Origin: Roseovarius sp. Pro17
GTDB lineage: Bacteria; Pseudomonadota; Alphaproteobacteria; Rhodobacterales; Rhodobacteraceae
Direction of reading: 5' to 3'
Assembly (NCBI RefSeq): GCF_035599575.1
Contig: NZ_CP141180.1
Span: 1 to 48,614, forward strand
Length of the DNA stretch: 48,614 bases
Shown here: piece after piece, positions 25,872 through 34,428 of the stretch
Position numbering within the stretch: position 1 is the stretch's first letter
How the letters are laid out: the number at the start of each line of letters is the position of its first letter
Notes under the pieces: model-generated
The model's input: only the letters and a program-made list of their open reading frames with translations
The model's database searches: none
Told to the model about the DNA's origin: nothing
Made by a program: the position numbers and the translations under genes

Positions 25872-26561
25872 CTACCCTAACGCGTAGCCCGCACCGCGCA
25901 CAGTGCGCAGCGGATTACCCTCGCCGTGAAGTAATAGTGCTTTGCGCAGACGCCCCACATGAACATCTACCGTGCGGCTGTCGACGTGAATATCGCGGCC
26001 CCAGACCCGGTCCAGCAACTGCTCGCGGCTAAGAACGCGACCCGGTTTTTCCATCAGGGTCGCCAGCAGACGGAATTCGGTCGGACCCAGCTTGACCTCG
26101 TGGCCCGCGCGGGTGACGCGGTGCGTCTCGCCGTCCAGCACAATATCCTGAAATTCCAGTCGCGACCCTACAGCCGCCGGGCGCGTGCGGCGCAACTGGG
26201 CCTGCACGCGCGCCATCAGTTCGGCCAGGGAATAGGGCTTGGTCATGTAATCATCCGCCCCGGTATCGAGGCCGCGCAGCATGTCCACCTCTTCCGAGCG
26301 CGCCGAGAGCATGATGATCGGCACGCCCCGCGTGGCGCTGCGGGCTTTTAGCTGGCGACAGACCTCGATCCCCGAAACATGGGGCAGCATCCAGTCCAGC
26401 AGGATCAGATCGGGCGCGCCCTCGGCCACCAGCAGCAGCGCCTCTTCGCCGTCGGCGGCCTGAATTACGTCCAGCCCGGCGGCCCCCAGATTATAGGCCA
26501 GCACCTCGCGTTGCGCCGGCTCATCCTCGACCAACAGGACGGTAGGGCGCGCGGCACTCAT
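25872..26561 (-). CDS. phoB: PhoB, phosphate-regulon response regulator
   Basis: This 229-residue OmpR-type response regulator is activated by PhoR when phosphate is scarce. The receiver domain (about residues 1-122) shows the acidic pair E12-D13, phospho-acceptor D56 in L-L-D-W-M-L-P, and K108 in T-K-P. The C-terminal winged helix (about 130-228) ends with 'VDVHVGRLRKAL' and 'VRGAGYAL', typical of PhoB. The start overlaps the phoU stop by 4 bases. It is the last gene of the pst-pho operon; about 118 bases separate it from the LacI gene start. Confidence 0.95.
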   Translation of the reverse strand: MSAARPTVLLVEDEPAQREVLAYNLGAAGLDVIQAADGEEALLLVAEGAPDLILLDWMLPHVSGIEVCRQLKARSATRGVPIIMLSARSEEVDMLRGLDTGADDYMTKPYSLAELMARVQAQLRRTRPAAVGSRLEFQDIVLDGETHRVTRAGHEVKLGPTEFRLLATLMEKPGRVLSREQLLDRVWGRDIHVDSRTVDVHVGRLRKALLLHGEGNPLRTVRGAGYALG

Positions 26562-27271
26562 GCGGTGGGCACGCCCGTGTCGACCGAGGTGCTGTCGCCC
26601 TTTGGCCTGTCCTCATCCGGGTGAGTGCCGGTGACGATGTAAATCACCTGCTCGGCGATGGCGGTGACGTGATCGCCCATCCGCTCGGTATTCTTGGCGA
26701 TGAAATGCAGGTGCATGCAGGGGGTGATGTTGCGCGGATCCTCCAGCATGAAGGTCAGGAATTCGCGAAACACCGCGTTATACATCTGGTCAATGTCCTG
26801 ATCGCGTTGCAGCACCTCGTGGGCCAGTTCAACATCGCGGCGCACATACGCGTCCAGCGCGTCCTTTAGCAGGCGCTCTACCTCGCGCGCCATGCGGCGC
26901 AGCGCGGCGGTCGCGCCCTCGACCTGCGGCATTCCGGCTAGAACGGTCGTGCGCTTGGCCATGTTTTTCGCATAATCACCGATACGCTCAAGGTTGCCCG
27001 AAATCTTGATGACCGACAGGATCACGCGCAGATCAATCGCGGTCGGCGCACGCAGGGCGATGATGCGCGCGGCCTCATCGTTTAGCCGGTCCTCTAGCGC
27101 GTCGATGGCGCGATCAGCGCGGCGCACCTCCTGCGCCGCCTCCTCGTCCTGCGCCTCCAGCGCGCTGGCCGCATTGAGGATCGCCTGTTCGACCAGGCCA
27201 CCCATGCGGGTGATGAGAACTTCGACCAACTCAAGGTCGCGGTCATAGGCGGATGTGATGTGATGGCTCAT
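26558..27271 (-). CDS. phoU: PhoU, phosphate signalling regulator
   Basis: This 237-residue all-helical protein has two PhoU three-helix repeats (about residues 18-110 and 122-215). It carries the metal-binding type motifs E-x-x-x-D ('EVRRADRAIDALE', 'VLQRDQDIDQMYN'). PhoU links the Pst transporter to PhoR and keeps PhoB off when phosphate is abundant. It begins 12 bases after the pstB stop and its stop overlaps phoB, completing the usual pstSCAB-phoU-phoB order. The C-terminus has a short acidic/Ser-Thr tail. Confidence 0.95.
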   Translation of the reverse strand: MSHHITSAYDRDLELVEVLITRMGGLVEQAILNAASALEAQDEEAAQEVRRADRAIDALEDRLNDEAARIIALRAPTAIDLRVILSVIKISGNLERIGDYAKNMAKRTTVLAGMPQVEGATAALRRMAREVERLLKDALDAYVRRDVELAHEVLQRDQDIDQMYNAVFREFLTFMLEDPRNITPCMHLHFIAKNTERMGDHVTAIAEQVIYIVTGTHPDEDRPKGDSTSVDTGVPTA

Positions 27272-27283
27272 ATTGCTGACTCC

Positions 27284-28060
27284 TTAACCGATCCGGCCGG
27301 TGATGTAGCTCTCTGTGCGGCTATCGACGGGGTTGGTAAAGATCTGCCCCGTCTCACCATATTCCACCAAATGGCCCAGATGAAAGAACGCGGTTTTCTG
27401 GCTGACCCGCGCCGCCTGCTGCATCGAATGAGTGACGATCGCGACACTAAAATCCTGTGCCAGACCCGAAATCAGCTCTTCCACTTGCGCCGTCGCGATG
27501 GGGTCCAATGCGCTGCACGGCTCATCCATCAGTAGCACTTCTGGCTGCGTGGCAATGGCGCGCGCGATGCAGAGGCGCTGTTGCTGCCCGCCCGAGAGGC
27601 CCGTGCCGGGGGCGGTCAGCCGGTCCTTGACCTCATCCCACAGCGCAGCATGGCGCAGCGCCTCTTCGACGATGGCGTCCAGATCGGCGCGGTTGCGGGC
27701 AAGGCCGTGGATGCGCGGGCCGTATGCGACATTGTCAAATATGGATTTTGGAAACGGGTTCGGCTTTTGAAACACCATGCCGACACGGGCGCGCAGCTGG
27801 ACCGGGTCGACGCGCCGGTCATAGATATCCTGCCCATCCAGGCGGATGTCGCCCTTGATCCGGCAGATCTCGATCGTGTCGTTCATCCGGTTGAGGCAGC
27901 GCAGAAACGTGGATTTGCCACAGCCCGACGGGCCGATAAAGGCGGTCACGGTGCGATCCTCCAGATCGACGGACACGTCCTTGATGGCGTGCGTGTCACC
28001 ATACCAGACCTGCACGTTATTCGCGGCGATCTTGATCTCGGGGGCGTTGATGTCCTGCAT
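27284..28060 (-). CDS. pstB: PstB, phosphate ABC transporter ATPase
   Basis: This ATPase of about 258 residues belongs to the high-affinity phosphate importer. It has Walker [10 protein letters not shown] near residue 35, '[23 protein letters not shown]' (the PstB-specific Q-loop region), signature L-S-G-G-Q-Q-Q-R near 142, and Walker B '[16 protein letters not shown]'. I chose the ATG at 28060 because AGGA lies 8 bases upstream; an in-frame ATG at 28075 would add five residues but lacks a good ribosome-binding site. It sits between pstA and phoU in the operon. Confidence 0.94.
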   Translation of the reverse strand: MQDINAPEIKIAANNVQVWYGDTHAIKDVSVDLEDRTVTAFIGPSGCGKSTFLRCLNRMNDTIEICRIKGDIRLDGQDIYDRRVDPVQLRARVGMVFQKPNPFPKSIFDNVAYGPRIHGLARNRADLDAIVEEALRHAALWDEVKDRLTAPGTGLSGGQQQRLCIARAIATQPEVLLMDEPCSALDPIATAQVEELISGLAQDFSVAIVTHSMQQAARVSQKTAFFHLGHLVEYGETGQIFTNPVDSRTESYITGRIG

Positions 28061-28079
28061 TTGAAAAGTCCTCATGTGG

Positions 28080-29399
28080 TCACCAACGCCGCTCGAACCG
28101 GCGGCGCAGGAGGATGGCGATCAGATTGACGGCAAGCAGCACGACCAGCAGCACGATGATGCCGCCCCATGCACGCTCGTAATAGGCGGGATCGGCGCGC
28201 TTGGCCCATTCATAGATCTGCGCGGGCATGGCCGAATTAGGGTCTAAAAAGGCGGATGAAACGCCATCGGGGTAATTCGTCGCTACATAACCGACCATGC
28301 CGATCAACAGTAGCGGTGCGGTTTCGCCCAAGGCCTGCGCAAGGCCGATGATCGTGCCGGTCAGAATACCGGGCATGGCCAGCGGCAGGACGTGATGGAA
28401 CACCGCCTGCATTTTCGATGCGCCTACGCCGAGGGCGGCGCTACGGATTGAAGGCGGCACCGATTTCAGGCTGGCGCGGGTCGAGATGATGATCGTCGGC
28501 AGCGTCATCAACGTCAGCACAAGGCCCCCGACCAGCGGCGCGGATTGCGGCAGATGCGCGAACTGGATGAACGCGGCCAGGCCGAGGATACCGAACACGA
28601 TCGACGGCACGGCAGCGAGGTTCGAGATGTTCACCTCGATCACGTCGGTAAAGCGGTTCTTGGGCGCGAATTCCTCCAGATAAATCGACGCGGCCACGCC
28701 GATAGGCAGCGACAGGACCAGCACAACGGCCATCATTGCCAGCGATCCCAGCATCGCCACGCCCATGCCCGCCTGCTCGGGGCGGCTTTCGCTGGCATCG
28801 GCACCGGTGATAAAGGCGAGGTTGAACCGCTTGGCGACGATGCCCGCATCCCTCAGCGCATCAACCAGATCCAGATGTTGGGCGCTGATGTTGCTATCGC
28901 GCGCCACACTTTCGCGGCTGACGCGCGCCTTCAGGTAGCCATCGACGCGGCTGGTGGCGAGCAGGTCGAACGTTATTGTCTGGCCGATCAGGGTCGGATC
29001 CGCGCGCACCGCGTTGCGCACCGTCGCGGCGGCGGACGGTGAAATGAGCTGCTTCATATCCTGCGCAGTATCCAGCGGCGTGGCAATATCCAGCGTCTTG
29101 ACCTGCGCCAGCAGCGCGCCTTGGATCAGCGGTGCGTAGCCGAAGGTCGAGACCTTGGCGATATCGGCGGGATCACGATTGCCGTTCTTGTCCAGCTTGG
29201 CCGGATCTAGGTAGATCGGCAGGCTGATAAACGTCTGCTGAAACGCACCGCGCCCGTTCAGGATGATCGTGCTTAGCAGCACCACCAGAAAGCCAAGGCC
29301 GATGGCGATGGCAATGGCGCCATAGACACGAAACCGTTTTTCGGCGCGGTTGCGGCGCTTGGTACGGGAATCAGGCTCTAACAAAGAATTGTGGGTCAT
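28080..29399 (-). CDS. pstA: PstA, phosphate ABC transporter permease (long form)
   Basis: This 439-residue permease is longer than E. coli PstA (about 296) because of an N-terminal DUF3333-type extension with one membrane segment (about residues 25-48) and a periplasmic domain (about 50-215). The six-helix permease core follows (about 220-435). This long form is common in alphaproteobacteria. The EAA-type loop '[27 protein letters not shown]' is at about 333-360. The start ATG 29399 overlaps the pstC stop by 4 bases. Confidence 0.94.
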   Translation of the reverse strand: MTHNSLLEPDSRTKRRNRAEKRFRVYGAIAIAIGLGFLVVLLSTIILNGRGAFQQTFISLPIYLDPAKLDKNGNRDPADIAKVSTFGYAPLIQGALLAQVKTLDIATPLDTAQDMKQLISPSAAATVRNAVRADPTLIGQTITFDLLATSRVDGYLKARVSRESVARDSNISAQHLDLVDALRDAGIVAKRFNLAFITGADASESRPEQAGMGVAMLGSLAMMAVVLVLSLPIGVAASIYLEEFAPKNRFTDVIEVNISNLAAVPSIVFGILGLAAFIQFAHLPQSAPLVGGLVLTLMTLPTIIISTRASLKSVPPSIRSAALGVGASKMQAVFHHVLPLAMPGILTGTIIGLAQALGETAPLLLIGMVGYVATNYPDGVSSAFLDPNSAMPAQIYEWAKRADPAYYERAWGGIIVLLVVLLAVNLIAILLRRRFERRW

Positions 29400-30841
29400 T
29401 CGTATTGCTCGCGATATCTGCGCACGATCCATAGGGCCAGCACGTTCAGCCCCAGCGTGACGATAAACAGGCTCATGCCGAGGGCGAAGGCCACCAGCGC
29501 CTCGGGGCTGGCGAAATCGGCGTCGCCGGTCAGTTGGCTGACGATCTTGGCGGTGACGGTCGTCATGGCGTCAAACGGGTTCAGCCCCAGCCGCGCGGCG
29601 GCGCCGGCGCCTAAAACCACGATCATCGTCTCGCCAATCGCGCGACTGGCGGCCAGCAGCACAGCGCCGACAATACCGGGCAGCGCGGCGGGCAACACGA
29701 CATGCCGGATCGTTTCCGAGCGAGTCGCCCCCAGGCCATAGCTGCCATCGCGCAGCGCCTGCGGCACGCCGCCCATAATATCATCGCTCAGCGAACTGAC
29801 GAAGGGGATCAGCATGATTCCCATGACCAAGCCGGCCGTCATCACCGCAGTCCCCGCCTGCATCCATCCCAGACCGTCGCGGCCAAACACCTGCATCAGC
29901 AGCGGGCCGACCGTCACCAGCGCAAAGAGGCCGTAAACGATGGTCGGTATACCAGCGAGCAGTTCCAGCAGCGGCTTGATGACGCCGCGCAAATGCGGAC
30001 TGGCATATTCCGAGAGGTAAATCGCGGCAAAGAGGCCGATGGGCACGGCAACCACGAGCGCGATGAACGAAATATAGAGCGTGCCCCACAGCAGCGGCAA
30101 CACACCCAACTCGCTCCCGCCGCCAAAGCTGGGCGCCCATGTCGTGCCGAAAAAGAAGTCGCCAGCCGGGTAGATGCGGAAAAACTCGATGGTGCTGAAG
30201 ATGAGCGATAGCGCGATGCCCAGCGTGGTCAGGACCGCGATGCTGGCGGCTAGCACCAACAGCGCGCGCACCCCGGATTCGACCCTGTTACCGGCGCGAA
30301 GGTCCTTATCCGTGTGCATCAGCGCCAGCGTTAACCCCGCGACGGCCAGCGCCAGAACCGCTATGCCCATCGCCAGATCCCCCTGCGCGTCCATGCGTCG
30401 ATACGCTTGCGCGGCTTCCAGCACCGGGGCCGTTACAGTGGACGCCAACGGGGCACCCACCTCGGCCAGCAGCGCGCGAATGGTGCCATTCGCCTGCAAC
30501 GTCTGCGCCGCGCCGTCGGTGATCGCACCCGTCGCCACTGCCAGATCGAGGCCATGCGCCACACGGCGCACATCGCCGAGTGTCAGGCTCTCTTCTGGAC
30601 CATCGGGGATCATACCCGCCACCGCGCCGCCCAGAACCAAAGGCTGCACCGCAAGCCAGACTGCCAGCAATACTACCGCCGGAACCAGCGCCATCATCGC
30701 GACATGCACACCGTAGTAACGCGGCAGCGAGTGCAGCGCGCGACTGTCCCCGCCTGCGCTGGACAAGGCGCGCGCGCGGCCCATGCCATAGCCGATGCCA
30801 CCAAGCACGATCAGGATGAGGGCGATGAGGGTCAGGGACAT
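29396..30841 (-). CDS. pstC: PstC, phosphate ABC transporter permease (long form)
   Basis: This 481-residue permease is longer than E. coli PstC (about 319) owing to an N-terminal region with extra membrane segments and a periplasmic helical domain (about residues 1-190). The core permease includes 'FGGGSELGVLPLLWGTLYISFIALVVAVPIG' and the EAA loop 'ALRDGSYGLGATRSETIRHVVLPAALPG' (about 363-390). It follows pstS after a 66-base gap with a perfect stem-loop. Confidence 0.94.
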   Translation of the reverse strand: MSLTLIALILIVLGGIGYGMGRARALSSAGGDSRALHSLPRYYGVHVAMMALVPAVVLLAVWLAVQPLVLGGAVAGMIPDGPEESLTLGDVRRVAHGLDLAVATGAITDGAAQTLQANGTIRALLAEVGAPLASTVTAPVLEAAQAYRRMDAQGDLAMGIAVLALAVAGLTLALMHTDKDLRAGNRVESGVRALLVLAASIAVLTTLGIALSLIFSTIEFFRIYPAGDFFFGTTWAPSFGGGSELGVLPLLWGTLYISFIALVVAVPIGLFAAIYLSEYASPHLRGVIKPLLELLAGIPTIVYGLFALVTVGPLLMQVFGRDGLGWMQAGTAVMTAGLVMGIMLIPFVSSLSDDIMGGVPQALRDGSYGLGATRSETIRHVVLPAALPGIVGAVLLAASRAIGETMIVVLGAGAAARLGLNPFDAMTTVTAKIVSQLTGDADFASPEALVAFALGMSLFIVTLGLNVLALWIVRRYREQYE

Positions 30842-30872
30842 TGGGCGCTCGTCTTTTGTGTCGGAGTGGGTA

Positions 30873-30898
30873 TCAGGGGCAGCGCGCGCCGCCCCTGA
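30873..30898 (-). promoter_or_regulatory. Stem-loop after pstS
   Basis: TCAGGGGC (30873-30880) and GCCCCTGA (30891-30898) are perfect 8-base arms with a 10-base loop between the pstS stop and the pstC start. There is no T-run. It probably protects pstS mRNA or partly terminates, raising PstS relative to the membrane subunits. Confidence 0.6.
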
Positions 30899-30907
30899 CG
30901 TCGGGGC

Positions 30908-31948
30908 TTACATGCCGCCTTGCATCGTGGCCTCGTCCGCGACGATCGCTTGCGTCTCGGCCAGTTCTGGGTCGGGTACGAGGCCATAATTGGCCAGCGG
31001 CCCGCCCTCGCCCGCGATCTCGTCGGCAACAAAGAATTCAGCGAATTCCTTGAGGCCGGGGATCACGCCGATATGCGCCTTCTTGATGTAGAAGAACAAC
31101 GGACGAGACACCGGATATTCACCTGACGCGATACTGTCGACCGACGGGGCAATCCCGCCCATCGTGGCGACCTTCAGCGAGTCTGTGTTATTCTCGTAGA
31201 ACGCCAGCCCAAACACACCCACGCCCGTAGGGTTGCTGTCGATCCGCGCCAGCGTCTCGGTATAGTCGCCGTCGATCTCCACCGAACGCCCATCGGTGCG
31301 CACGGACATGCAGGCACCCTCGGCCGCATCCTCGTCCATGCCCGAGTCGATCATCGCGGCCATTGCGCCGCTATCCTTGCAGCCTTGCAACAGGACGTTC
31401 TCTTCGAACACTTCGCGCGTGCCGTGTTTGGTGCCGGGGATGAATGCGGTGATGTCCACGTCCGGCAGATCGGCGTTCACCTCGGACCAGCGCGCATAGG
31501 TATTCGCGACCAGCGCACCGTCGACCATCACGTCCTGCGCCAACGCGCCATACCAGTCGCCGGCGGTAAAGGCGGTAAATTCCGGGCCGTCGAGGCGGCT
31601 GGCGAACACGATGCCATCATAACCGATGCGCACCTCGACGATGTCGTTCACGCCGTTATCGGCGCACACTTTCAGCTCCTTCTCGCGCATCGGGCGGCTG
31701 GCATTGGCAATATCGATCGTGCCTTCGCCCACACCCTCACAGAACCGTTTCAGCCCGGCAGATGAGCCACCCGATTCGACGACTGGTGTCGGAAATTCAA
31801 AATTCTCGCCAAAGATTTCAGCGACGATGGATGCGTAAGGCAACACGGTGGACGAGCCTGCTATCTGCACGTTGTCACGCGCATGTGCGGCGGAAGCGGT
31901 CAGCGCGATAAGCGCAGTGGTCGAGACGGTCAGCTTTGTGAAAGGCAT
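30908..31948 (-). CDS. pstS: PstS, phosphate-binding protein
   Basis: This 346-residue periplasmic receptor captures phosphate for PstCAB. A Sec signal peptide (about residues 1-23, ending A-H-A) precedes a mature start 'VQIAGSSTVLPYA', the classic PstS phosphate-binding segment. It is followed by 'ESGGSSAGLKRFC' and 'DIANASRPM', which supply further ligand contacts. I chose ATG 31948 with AGGAGG just upstream. It is the first gene of the pst operon; a PHO box is centred about 100 bases upstream, between pstS and phoR. Confidence 0.95.
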   Translation of the reverse strand: MPFTKLTVSTTALIALTASAAHARDNVQIAGSSTVLPYASIVAEIFGENFEFPTPVVESGGSSAGLKRFCEGVGEGTIDIANASRPMREKELKVCADNGVNDIVEVRIGYDGIVFASRLDGPEFTAFTAGDWYGALAQDVMVDGALVANTYARWSEVNADLPDVDITAFIPGTKHGTREVFEENVLLQGCKDSGAMAAMIDSGMDEDAAEGACMSVRTDGRSVEIDGDYTETLARIDSNPTGVGVFGLAFYENNTDSLKVATMGGIAPSVDSIASGEYPVSRPLFFYIKKAHIGVIPGLKEFAEFFVADEIAGEGGPLANYGLVPDPELAETQAIVADEATMQGGM

Positions 31949-32042
31949 GAGAACCTCCTGAATTTTTCTGTCAGAGGCGCACAACAGCGCACGCCCTGCC
32001 CGGACAGATACCGGGCCACGACGACGCTTTTGCAAAGCTTCT

Positions 32043-32060
32043 GTAACAGTTTCATGACAA
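32043..32060 (-). promoter_or_regulatory. PHO box upstream of pstS
   Basis: On the minus strand TTGTCATGAAACTGTTAC consists of two 7-base direct repeats, TTGTCAT and CTGTTAC, spaced 4 bases apart. It matches the E. coli PHO box consensus (CTGTCAT-N4-CTGTCAT) at nearly all positions. It lies about 95 bases before the pstS ATG, the expected place for PhoB activation of pstSCAB-phoUB. Confidence 0.78.
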
Positions 32061-32101
32061 ATGCCGATTTTGCCGGCTGTCGTAACGTCACTCGGACTGC
32101 G

Positions 32102-33133
32102 TCAGGGTGCGTCCGCCATTGGCAGAGCCACGCGAAATTCGCTGCCCTCACCCAAGGCGCTGTGAATCGCCAACCGACCGCGATGGCGGCTGACGATATG
32201 TTTGACGATAGCCAGGCCCAGCCCCGTCCCGCCCATCTGCCGCGATCGGTGGCTGTCGATGCGATAGAATCGCTCGGTCAGGCGGGGGATGTGAATAGGG
32301 TCGATTCCGGCGCCATTATCGCGCACTGACAGGATCGCGGCAGGCCCGCGCAGGGCCGGGTGGTGCGCCTCAGGCGTTACGGAAACCTCAACACGACCCC
32401 CCTGCCCGCCGTATTTCACAGCGTTCTCAATCAGGTTTGTACAGAGTTGGCGCAGCTGATCCGGGTCGCCGGGGATATACAGCGGTGCGTCTGGCAAATC
32501 GCTGCTCAGCGTGACCTCCGCGGCTTCGGCAACAGCGCCCAATGCGCTGACCACAGCACCGGCAATAGCGCCCAGATCGACGCTTTTCTTGGGGCGTTGA
32601 CGCTCCTGCCCCTCGACGCGGCTGAGCGACAATAGATCTTGCACGAGGCGCTCCATCCTGGCGGCCTCATCCTGCATAATGGCGAGAAATCGGTCACTTG
32701 CGGCCACATCGCCGCGCGCGGGGCCGCGCAACGTCTCGATAAATCCGGTCAGGGCCGTGAGCGGCGTGCGCAACTCGTGACTGACATTGGCGACGAATTC
32801 GCGGCGCATCCGGTCGGTTTGCATCGCGCGACTGATATCGGACAGGCAGACCAGAACGCCGCCGTCCAACGGCGTGCAGGACACGTCATAATTCGCGTCC
32901 TGCCCAGCATCGTCGCCCCGATGGCGCGCTTGGCTCGGCGCGCCGGTGCGGCGGCACGCCTCTATCGCGTCCAGCACGTCGGGCTGGCGCAGTGTCATCG
33001 CGACGTGGCCGCCAATGCTCGGTGCACCGAGGACTGCTGCAGCGTCTGCATTGGCCGCGAGGATACGCAAATCGCGCCCAATCAGCAGCGCAGGCAACGG
33101 GATGGCCTGGATAAGCGCGTCGATGTCTGTCAC
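32102..33133 (-). CDS. phoR: PhoR, phosphate-sensing histidine kinase (soluble form)
   Basis: This 343-residue kinase partners with PhoB. It has no membrane segment: the N-terminus is a PAS-like domain (about residues 1-100). Next are the H-box 'NVSHELRTPLTALTGF' with H119, N-box 'LIENAVKYGG', G1 'VRDNGAGI', F-box 'RFYRIDSHRSRQMGGTGLGLAIVKHIV'. Classical PhoR has an N-terminal anchor, so sensing here must be through Pst/PhoU contacts. The start is GTG at 33133, inside a GTGA overlap with the stop of the RES-domain toxin gene upstream, an unusual coupling. It precedes pstS by 153 bases and has no PHO box of its own that I can see. Confidence 0.92.
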   Translation of the reverse strand: MTDIDALIQAIPLPALLIGRDLRILAANADAAAVLGAPSIGGHVAMTLRQPDVLDAIEACRRTGAPSQARHRGDDAGQDANYDVSCTPLDGGVLVCLSDISRAMQTDRMRREFVANVSHELRTPLTALTGFIETLRGPARGDVAASDRFLAIMQDEAARMERLVQDLLSLSRVEGQERQRPKKSVDLGAIAGAVVSALGAVAEAAEVTLSSDLPDAPLYIPGDPDQLRQLCTNLIENAVKYGGQGGRVEVSVTPEAHHPALRGPAAILSVRDNGAGIDPIHIPRLTERFYRIDSHRSRQMGGTGLGLAIVKHIVSRHRGRLAIHSALGEGSEFRVALPMADAP

Positions 33134-33627
33134 CGGCTCAGCCTACCTTCGTCGTCCACGACACGCAGATGCGCGCCCGTGCCGTCGCCCCAAGTCCACA
33201 GCACGATGTTGCACGCCCCCGCCCGCGCCCCTCTGGCAAAGCTGGGGACCAACGCGCCGGTATGCCCGGCGGCAATCAGGGCCTCGGCCCAATCCTGTGT
33301 CGCCACGCCCTCGCCCCGCTGCATTTTCAGTTGCCACGCGGGGTCGGCCAACGCCTCGGGAGTCATGTCATAATGCGCCAGCGCCGCCCTGTCGCGCGCA
33401 TCGAATAGCCCAGTGATCCGGGTCACATATTCAACAATCGTCGACGGTTGAAAGCTACCGCCGCGCGCGATCTCATGCCTCAGCGTGTCGAAATCCCGCG
33501 CGAGGTAGAGCGCCGCACACCCGCGCGGATTGAACCGCCCCCCATAACGTCGCGCGCCCTCGCCCGACAGCGGCTGGCGCGCATGATAGGGATGCAGGGC
33601 ACGGTAGAGCGGGCCGGAATAGTCCAC
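33130..33627 (-). CDS. RES-domain toxin
   Basis: This is a 165-residue toxin of the RES family, whose studied members (such as MbcT) destroy NAD+. Key residues fit the R-E-S pattern: R31 in Y-G-G-R-F-N, E52 in L-R-H-E-I, and S129 in V-P-S-F. Other family marks are 'GCAALYLARDFDTLRHE' and the late 'CNIVLWTWG'. The start is GTG 33627, immediately after the antitoxin TAA with no spacer, and the stop overlaps the phoR start. It forms a two-gene module with the Xre-type antitoxin upstream. Length and context are standard apart from its fusion into the phoR transcript. Confidence 0.9.
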   Translation of the reverse strand: MDYSGPLYRALHPYHARQPLSGEGARRYGGRFNPRGCAALYLARDFDTLRHEIARGGSFQPSTIVEYVTRITGLFDARDRAALAHYDMTPEALADPAWQLKMQRGEGVATQDWAEALIAAGHTGALVPSFARGARAGACNIVLWTWGDGTGAHLRVVDDEGRLSR

Positions 33628-33978
33628 TTACGCAAACACACCGGCATCGAGCGCGGCGAGGTAGTCGCGCACCCAATCCGCATGGCCCAGTTGCACCAGA
33701 TCCATCGGCGTCATCCCGTCAAAGCCGTCCAGTGGCTCTGAGCGATACCATGCATAGGCCATTGCCGCGCTGCCAAACCGCGGCGCGGCGAGGTTCACGA
33801 TCTCGATCATTTCACGCAGGCGTCGCTGCGTGCGGGGCTGGCGCACACGCTCGGCCCGCGCGATGGCGTCGCGACCCAGACCGACCGTGCGCGCGATTTC
33901 GTCCCGCGTCGTCATAAGGACAGTCGCGATGCGATCCGGCTTGAACATGCCGTCTGCTTGAAAATCCAGAATAGTCAT
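33628..33978 (-). CDS. Xre/MbcA/ParS-type antitoxin
   Basis: This 116-residue protein neutralises the RES toxin and represses its own promoter in studied systems. The N-terminal part (about residues 15-55, 'IATVLMTTRDEIARTVGLGRDA') is a helix-turn-helix. The C-terminal part (about 72-113, 'AYAWYRSEPLDGFDGMTPMDLV' then 'DWVRDYLAAL') is the DUF2384/MbcA toxin-binding domain. The start is ATG 33978 with AGGAGG upstream. Antitoxin first, toxin second is the family order. A 39-bp dyad operator and a good promoter lie just upstream. Confidence 0.92.
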   Translation of the reverse strand: MTILDFQADGMFKPDRIATVLMTTRDEIARTVGLGRDAIARAERVRQPRTQRRLREMIEIVNLAAPRFGSAAMAYAWYRSEPLDGFDGMTPMDLVQLGHADWVRDYLAALDAGVFA

Positions 33979-33987
33979 ACATACCTC

Positions 33988-34026
33988 CTCACACTGACTG
34001 ACATATAATGCGTCAATCGGTGTGAG
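33988..34026. promoter_or_regulatory. Operator dyad overlapping the antitoxin promoter
   Basis: Outer arms CTCACAC (33988-33994) and GTGTGAG (34020-34026) and inner arms TGAC and GTCA are placed symmetrically around one centre, a 39-base dyad. It covers the -10 of the antitoxin promoter and lies just before the ribosome-binding site, as expected for autorepression by the antitoxin. Confidence 0.72.
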
Positions 34027-34030
34027 TCAA
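34002..34030 (-). promoter_or_regulatory. Promoter of the RES/Xre-phoR operon
   Basis: On the minus strand TTGACT (complement of 34025-34030), a 17-base spacer, then TATATG (complement of 34002-34007) make a good sigma-70 type promoter. It starts inside the 39-base operator and lies only 15-20 bases from the end of the cupin gene. Confidence 0.65.
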
Positions 34031-34044
34031 CGCTTCTCAGCCTC

Positions 34045-34404
34045 TTAACCTGTAGCGCTGATGACATAGAGCTTGCGCATATGTTCGTGAATCGTCCACT
34101 CGCCAGTCCACCCTTGGGGCAGGATCAGCAGATCGCCCGGGCCAATGTCGCGCGGATTCGAGCCATCCTCATTCACGACGGTCGCACGGCCCGAAATGAT
34201 GTGGCAATATTCGCCCGCCGCCCTGCGATCGGCGGTAAAGCGGCCCTCGGTGCATTCCCAAACGCCGATTTTCGTCTTGCCGTCGGGGGAGGTCCAAAGG
34301 TTATTGGCCGCCTCGGTCTGACCATCCGTCAGGGTGGTCGGCTTGGGCTTGAACGCGCCCGTATCGACGGTGGAAAGATCGCCAAAGCTATCTAGGCTGA
34401 TCAT
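34045..34404 (-). CDS. Cupin-domain protein (DUF861/cupin_3)
   Basis: This is a 119-residue single-domain cupin. The beta-barrel motifs are visible: 'WECTEGRFTADRRAAGEYCHIISGRATV' (about residues 48-75) and 'GDLLILPQGWTGEWTIHE' (about 89-106). Cupin_3 proteins of this size include EutQ-like and ureidoglycine-type enzymes, and many sit in catabolic operons with FAD oxidases. It is the last gene of the minus-strand catabolic cluster, 24 bases after the enolase-superfamily gene. A catalytic or binding role on an intermediate is likely, but no reaction can be assigned. Metal ligands are incomplete compared with classical cupins (one His, Glu and Tyr are present). Confidence 0.85.
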   Translation of the reverse strand: MISLDSFGDLSTVDTGAFKPKPTTLTDGQTEAANNLWTSPDGKTKIGVWECTEGRFTADRRAAGEYCHIISGRATVVNEDGSNPRDIGPGDLLILPQGWTGEWTIHEHMRKLYVISATG

Positions 34405-34428
34405 GATTTTCGTCCTCTCATTTCTTCT

